The notes under the pieces were generated by a model. That model ran no database searches and was not told where the DNA came from. It saw only the letters and a program-made list of their open reading frames with translations. Made by a program: the position numbers and the translations under genes. A DNA stretch of 64,000 nt from Epiperipatus broadwayi. Its lineage: Eukaryota > Onychophora > Udeonychophora > Euonychophora > Peripatidae. This document shows positions 57,280-64,000 of the stretch, in pieces. Every line of letters begins with the position of its first letter. Within the stretch, counting starts at the first letter, position 1. Where the stretch lies: contig JAQFVV010001021.1 in the NCBI GenBank assembly GCA_028023455.1, positions 65,329 to 129,328 of the forward strand, in the 5' to 3' direction.

Positions 57280-58633
57280 GCTATAATGTTATCATTTGCC
57301 TTTTCAGTACTATATCTTATATAGAATTGCTGAAGGAATAAACTTCACCTAACTAGTCTTTCACTATTAAGATAGCTCCATTTGATAAACTTTACATTCT
57401 TGAAATTTGTAACAACTATTATTTCAGACACAAGTAAACATTGTCAGATCTTCTAAAAAGCCCACATGACAGCCAAAACTTCTTTCTCTGTGGTGGTATA
57501 GTGCAATTCCACACACTTCAACAATCTACTCAAGAAATACAAGACATGGAACTTATTTCATGGTCCACTTGGAATGAAACTACTCTAAAATCATACCCAC
57601 TACTGTCTGTTTGCACATAAAATATTTCTTAAAAATTAGGATAATATAAGGTAACAGTGTTTAAGAAATTTAATTTTATTCTTTCAAATTCTATAGAATG
57701 ATTCTCAGTCCATTTCTTATCTTTTCTTAATAAATTTGATAAAGAAATATTGTCATAATCTATGATAAAAAATTGCAGACACCAAGGAAAGAATGCAATT
57801 ACTTTTTATTTTCTAGTGTATGAATATTCTGAATAAATTTAATCTTATCCAAATGCAGATTTATTCCATCAGATTCTAAATTGTGTCCAGAAAATCTATC
57901 TTCTTAACAGCCATCTTACTTTTTTTCAAATTTATTTTAATATGCCTTTTGTCACAGTCCTTCAAAATCACATATCTATATTATGAAAATGCTTTTTAAG
58001 ATATTCTCCAAGGCGATTACAGCATCATCTCCATATATAGTAATAATGCTTTTAACTTCATCAGATATTACATTATCCAGACATCTAAGGAGTCCAGTTC
58101 AACTGTTTACAAGTCCAAAAGGCATTTTCTCACAAATATATGAGTAATCTTCATATTTAAATGCAGGATACTTCTAATCATCATCATGCAAGTGTATCTG
58201 CCAATAACAGAATGTTAATTTGAAAGTAAAAAGATGTGTTTTATCTTCAAATCAAATTAATAATCCATGCACAATATGAGGGACATCAAATTCTGAAATT
58301 ATTAACTGATTCAAGAATCTCATATCTAAGCAAATTTGTGTGGCTCCATCCTTTTTGTGAATGACCACCAATGGACTATTATAATCTGAGGGTACTTTCT
58401 AATAATCTTCCACTCAACCATTTATTCAATTTGTTTTTGCACCTCAGATTTGTACTGGTGGGAGATAGGATACATTTTGCACTGAATGGACAATAGTTCT
58501 TCAAGTGTATTTTTTGCACACACCCTTTGATTATACCAGATTTCTTAGAAAACACATCCTTATGTGTGCATAGTAACTGAAACAATTCTTCTTTGAAATT
58601 ACTATCTAAATCAGTAGATTCACATATTTTCAT
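57280..58633 (-). pseudogene. Gypsy reverse transcriptase and RNase H, broken
   Basis: The first open part (58633-58379) has HKDVFSKKSGIIKG and KIHLKNYCPF. Then, with stops, come YNSPLVVIHKKDGATQICLD, FDVPHIVHGLL, TFKLTFCYWQIHLHD, MPFGLVNS and YGDDAVIA (58024-58035). The usual catalytic Asp before GYWQ is replaced (LTFCYWQ). RNase H begins YVQTDSSGY near 57593-57610. The element cannot be functional. Confidence 0.85.
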
Positions 58634-58799
58634 TCGTAAATCGAACTCTGTAGAATTATTTTGGATGGTTAATAAATTAAAATTTTGAATGGGTACTTCC
58701 TGATTAAACTTACTCTTTTTTGTTTCAAAACTAACTCTTCACTAACATAATCAATAATGCATCTGAACTAACTCATGAAGTCCGAATCTCTTTTAACTT

Positions 58800-59740
58800 C
58801 ATGAATAAATCCAGTCATAATCAAAAATATTTGTTCTTCATTTTTGAATTAGTCTTAACACTCAACCATATCTGTTGAGCAAACAATTTTGCTTTATGAT
58901 CATTAGCCATTATAACTTGAGTTTGTCTCAATGGTAACATAGGAATTTCTAAATCTGACTCAATAATTTTATTGTACAGTGGTTACATTGGAACTTCTAT
59001 GGCTGATTCAATAATTTTATCATACAAGCTATCTGAAATGACTGAAATTTAGTAAAGCATTTACTAATACATCTTGAATAATGATATTAATTTCAAAACA
59101 AGTATTAACTATGTAACCCTCTATTGTTCTCTCATATTCATCATCCTCTCTCTCAAAATTTAATAGAGTCAAATAATTTATAACAATTTGCTCCCCAAAT
59201 TTGTAATATTTCTAGGCTCCCATGGCAAGAAATTTTCCAATGAGGCCCATTTAAATTTAATAAATTAGTTTTAGACCTAGCTCCAAGCTCACAGCTGTGT
59301 TCTTTAATATGGTGATAAAATAACTTATTGCTGCACATTAACCCTTAAGGTAAAACTTTATTACTTTTACCATTTATATAGAATCTATATGTTCTATTAT
59401 TCCTATTTCACTTATTTTTACCAAATTTGATAAGGAAAACATTATTTGTATGACAACATTTATGTTATATTTATAACTGTTTTCCACAGGTACTTCATTT
59501 GTCTCAAGTTCAGACACTTCCTCAACAAAATATCTGTCAGCATCAATTCATATCTACTCGATATCTTTGGCAAGTTTCTCCTGACTATCTGGTTTATTTG
59601 ATTTTTTGATAAAGGAAATGTGAACAGCATTTTAATTAAGCTATTTGCATCCTGAAAAACTGTATACACTATCATTATTATGACTATATACTTGTCCTGG
59701 CTAATTTGATGTTTAGTGTTGTTCTGTTTGTCATACCCCA
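58800..59740 (-). pseudogene. Gypsy gag/protease region, highly decayed
   Basis: A stretch near 59338-59153 (KLFYHHIKEHSCELGARSK) resembles the gag-protease junction of insect-type gypsy elements, where a C/H-rich segment precedes the protease. The remainder has open pieces without clear motifs. The assignment depends mostly on position upstream of the RT. Confidence 0.35.
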
Positions 59741-60279
59741 AAAATCTATTTATGAGGATGTATTTAAAATCTCCATTAGATTACAGCTTATGGAATAGTA
59801 ATTTTCATCAATGGTTAGCGAGCAAACCCAAGTAATTGCTAGTTGTAAACAATTTTTCACTTTTAAGTTGTCTTAGTGAAAATAACTCTTCTAAAACAAG
59901 TAAGTACTCTATGGAATTTTTATTCTATTTCCTTTTAAATACTTTTGGCTGGATAAACCTAGCTATGGTACTATTTATTTTTTCTTCTCCAATTTCATCT
60001 TGTTTCTGCATCTGTGTACCATTTTCCTCACCAATCAATGACAACATATTGTTATCTCTTTTGTTTCAGAGTGTATTTTCCAAATATATATGTTTATATG
60101 ACCTATCTGCATAGTCATTCATAACTTTAACTGGGTTATTCTTCATCACCACTGTAATGGTTGGTGAATACACAGATGTCATGGTCTAAAAATACATTTG
60201 GATACATAGATCAACTTCAACAATCAGCTGGTTTGACCACAATATGTAATCAACTTACACCAAATTTATATGGGCTGGT

Positions 60280-60420
60280 ACGCCTATATTTCATATCCCA
60301 AAGTTGATAGCACCAAATGTAATGGCCCAGTCCATCCACATATATAGAAGAAGAGAGCAAGATTGCATCTAACTACTGTTGGACCTACGGTCTTCATGTA
60401 GGATACTAGAGATAATACGA
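60280..60420 (-). repeat. Gypsy LTR end and primer-binding-site candidate
   Basis: On the minus strand ...GGGCCATTACA ends at 60318, and TTTGGTGCTATCAACTTTGG follows. An LTR ending in CA next to TGG-type sequence at the right distance upstream of the gypsy coding region suggests the 5' LTR boundary. The far LTR end was not located. Confidence 0.4.
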
Positions 60421-63400
60421 TAAAGTACCTAACTCATGATTACATCTATCTTTAATAGACTATCCTAAGCATTATCTATCAAATCTACATGTGATTTAAA
60501 TCATTCCTTCTAACATCGCACCACTCTTTTTCAGAAACATTGCCTCAAATATTTGAATTCAGGAATAATTCACGTTTGACTCTCTTAACAGGGATATACC
60601 TATGAAAACTATTAATCAACAACTAAAATAACTCATCATATCTATTAGTAAGAAATAACCTTTATTTAACATTTTCTCTCATGCTTATCAAACAATAATG
60701 TGTGTGTGTGCATGTGTAAAATATTGTTTATAGGATTTACTGTAAATTCTGGATTGAATGTAAATGCTGGATCAACAAAACTACAGAGACCTTGTCAATG
60801 AACAAAACATCATAATATTTATTTACAAAAAAGAACAAAATATATTCAAAACATAAAACAAATTATCAATCACTGTAGAAAAAAAAAAATTAAAAAAAAA
60901 ATTTACAAGTGCAACTAAATTATTTGGATATATCCCTCCAAACTTATAGCTTTTATGTTCTATGATGAGTATCTACCATTTTGTTAATTAAATAATTATT
61001 AAATATTTACCCTTATTTTCCATGATAAACACCCATAATATAGACATCTATTTATCCAAAATATTGAAAAATTTATTAATTAAAAGTGAAATTGCTAACA
61101 AATTTAAAATTTAAATGCAACTCCAGATGCAGTATGCAGTTTTAAGTGTGGAAGTTGATTAATCTAAAATAATCATCTTGAATATCTAGATATCATGTAA
61201 AAAATATAATAATAACACAACACATGATATGATAGAAAAAAAATTATAAAAAATATTAATTTAAAAGTGTTAATCATTTGTTCATTATAAAGATCTTAAA
61301 AATACTATTAGTAAAACATATACTATATACTACAAATAGTCATGTCATGTTGTGGCATTGGTTATTTTAGTGACTTTAAAGAGAAAAACTCTTACTGTTT
61401 AAGTATTGTGTTTGAGCACTCAATTTCATATTCATAAATGAAAATAAAGTATTTTGGCAGAAAAATTACCTAGATTTTATATATCGATGGTACATGACTA
61501 TGCACCAAGGAACTAGCTCAACGGATGATGATTAATGAGACTCCTGATTTAACTCTAATGAAGTATAATAAAATAACTAAGAATTTTTATAAGTTAACTC
61601 ATATATATATATGTTCGGGTTGCCAATACAGACAGTGAGCATTAATATTAAAATAATTTGAATAAAAAGAAAATAAAAAAAAACCCAAATGTGTTAATAA
61701 AAATGTTTAATAATAATTATAATTTTGTTCAACTTTTAGATTGTGATTATATAGATTACCTCTAGTCTTTAAACGGAATTTATATTTACAACAAGAATGG
61801 CAGTCCTTATTATATGCCAATACTGTTACGCAATATTATATGATAAATATATGTCTATGCCCCCGACAAGAAAATAAAGGTATTTGGCTATGACTGATAT
61901 TATTATCTGATTCTAAAGGAAAGAATGTGATATTTATTTTCACATTCGTAAATCAATTCACATAGAGCAAGATATGTATTTAGGGCATAACTTTAATATT
62001 TAATAGAAAACTTACTTAATTATAAATAAATATGAATTTGTTCGACTTCAATAAAATCAATTCATCACGATTTAAGAGCATTAGAGCGGGCTTTACTGGA
62101 ACTGACAAATAAACGGTACTGACGACTTATGAGCTATAAAAATGAACACGATAAATATGATGGCTGGTCGGTGATTTAAGTATGAGGGTAAACTAGGCCG
62201 GGTCGTAGCCATGAGCCTTTGGTGTTCCAATATAATAAAAAAAATGAGCAAGTGGAGGAAGTGCTTTCCTAGATAATTAAACTAATAGAAATATCACCGA
62301 GGACAAGCCTATGAAACGAGATGGCTCACGTCAGCAACGTTCAGAAAATGATGACTTGGTAATCATCATATTTAAATAATAAAACCCAATTTATATAAAG
62401 AGTGCTCTACGTGATGACCTGATCAAGTTAAATTAAAGTCAAACGTGCTTTAATCAAAAAGTATTTAATGCAATTAGAAATTATATTAATTATGCCTTAA
62501 ATCTCATGCCCTTCCTGAATATTACTAGAAAGTATAAAATTTGAATTAGAATATATGCATTTACCTTTATCGACCTTTTTGCGAAACAATATATTAATGT
62601 GAATAAATAGATATTATAAACTCAGTAAAGTGGTCGGGAGCATAGGTTAGAAATTGAGCTAATAATTTGTTATTAGCCATTAATAAAATAGCAAAAATTG
62701 TATAAATCCTTCAACTCGATAATTAATAGAACTGTATCAAATTAGTTCTAGTGGGTAAGAATTACTATAAAAATAAATATAATATTATTTAACACGGCAA
62801 ATGCAACAAAGGAAATTATTATCGAGTTGAAGTTATTATTGGCATATAATAAAAAATAAATTAAATTAATAATCATCTAGCAAATATATAATAGGGTTAA
62901 ATAAATGAACCGCCATTGTAAGAAAGGAAAGTTAACAGATATTAAATCTAAAGACTAGAGATAGATAGAGAATTACTACATAATTTAAAATAGCATTAAT
63001 AAAAAGACAATTTTACAGTAGATAGCTTAAAGATGTTTTAACTTAAAGTTCAGAACTGACCAGGTTCAAAAGGAAAGATATTACCATTTCTTTATGGTTG
63101 GCTTCTGAGTTTCCACAGGGCAGAGTCCAGTTGGATGAAACGTATGCGCGCATTTTGAAAATTATGTGAATAGCATTTTGATGGATTTCTCTAAGGTTTC
63201 TGTAGCTTATGATTGGTATATGAATTTTTATATTGCAGCCACATTGAAGATTTTCAGGGGACTTAAGGAACCATAGTCAGACTCTTGAAGTTAAGCCCGC
63301 GCCCCCCCACCATGGTAGAAACACTATTTTACTTCATAATTTAACTGGGCGGCTTCTCTAATGAAATATATATGGCTTCTCTTAATGAGGAATAATAGCT

Positions 63401-64000
63401 GCTTGGAAACTTTGTCTGGGCTATTTATCTGTCCTCTGATGCCTTCAGGCTAGCACTTCTTTTCTAATCAATCTTACAAAAATTTACTGGTTGTTTTTAG
63501 ATACATTCATTCGATAAGGCTTTCAAACTCATTAACTTGAATTTATTTTCTAATTAGAAAAGGAATTTTTAAAATCAGAAAATGATTTTAATTAGGACCG
63601 TCCTTACATTTTAAATACTTATCTTTTTCTAATTAATAAAAACTTTACCCACTGTTTTTGGAAAGGGACAATCTGAAAGCTTATCGAAAGAATGTAGCTT
63701 TTAATCACTAAAAATTTGAACAAACTATTTAAAGTAAAATAAAACATTTCCGACGCAATGAAACTTTAGAACGAATATGTACATTTAAATATTTATAAAT
63801 ATATACGCACAATCCACACAGTTATAATATATATATAAATTCATGAATAATTCTAACATGAATTTATTAATAGAAATGATTAGTTTAAATCTCAAATGAG
63901 TTAATTTTAACACACATTTATAATAGTTTTTCTTTAAGGAAACTAGCGTGGACTGAGACGTTATAAAGCCCCATTGCATCGGAAATTCAAGGTTAGTACA
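60421..64000. other. AT-rich DNA, possible LTR remainder
   Basis: No gene is recognised. The first part probably continues the gypsy LTR. A stretch at about 62150-62360 is less AT-rich than its surroundings but has no ORF or repeat partner that I can find. A C run lies at 63301-63309. Confidence 0.4.

Larger units (their letters stand above)
56450..60317 (-). mobile_element. Ty3/gypsy element relic
   Basis: The minus-strand order is LTR end and primer site (60318), a gag/protease-like region, reverse transcriptase, RNase H and integrase, the Ty3 order. The 3' LTR was not found before 53.7 kb, so the element is truncated or too decayed. Stops and frameshifts occur throughout. Confidence 0.8.

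Overview
The window looks like a gene-poor, very AT-rich stretch of an animal genome, most likely an invertebrate. The coding traces are all of transposable elements: Penelope-like elements (PLEs) with GIY-YIG endonucleases, piggyBac, an RTE-type LINE, Ty3/gypsy and another LTR family, a hAT MITE, a tRNA-like SINE, and small fold-back elements carrying hammerhead ribozymes. I recognise no intact host gene, rRNA or functional tRNA. One LTR promoter has a TATA box 30 nt upstream of TCAGTT, which fits an arthropod-style initiator, but that is weak evidence for taxonomy.

Layout. 0-3.9 kb: AT-rich DNA with a diverged tandem array (1.8-2.5 kb). 3.9-8.2 kb and 10.85-17.0 kb: two diverged copies of the same ~2.5-kb sequence in direct orientation. 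Each is the empty site for insertions in the other: a 786-bp hammerhead fold-back element and a 971-bp piggyBac-like MITE in the first, a 3.56-kb piggyBac in the second. 8.6-9.7 kb: a decayed unknown ORF split by another fold-back element. 17.2-21.7 kb: two 1,512-bp LTRs in opposite orientation around a gag-like fragment. 22.5-26.3 kb: tandem PLE copies. 26.7-27.5 kb: hAT MITE. 28.9-29.6 kb: PLE relic. 32.8-35.2 kb: PLE reverse transcriptase between two inverted 660-bp arms, each with a GIY-YIG domain. 37.0-43.2 kb: two partial copies of an LTR element with a coiled-coil gag. 43.2-45.4 kb: PLE, then another PLE relic. 46.6-50.7 kb: two RTE fragments. 51.4-52.3 kb: palindromic PLE end. 52.4-53.7 kb: palindromic array of hammerhead monomers. 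54.5 kb: SINE. 56.4-60.3 kb: Ty3/gypsy relic. 60.3-64 kb: nothing recognised.

Two themes stand out. First, inverted (snap-back) architecture recurs in unrelated element classes. Second, nearly every PLE 3' end here can be drawn by hand as a small type-I hammerhead-like fold. The base pair between core positions 3 and 8 is C-G in the fold-back elements, U-A in one PLE set, A-U in another and U-G in one relic. That pattern suggests covariation and is the most interesting signal in the window. All folds were made by eye and have not been computed or tested.
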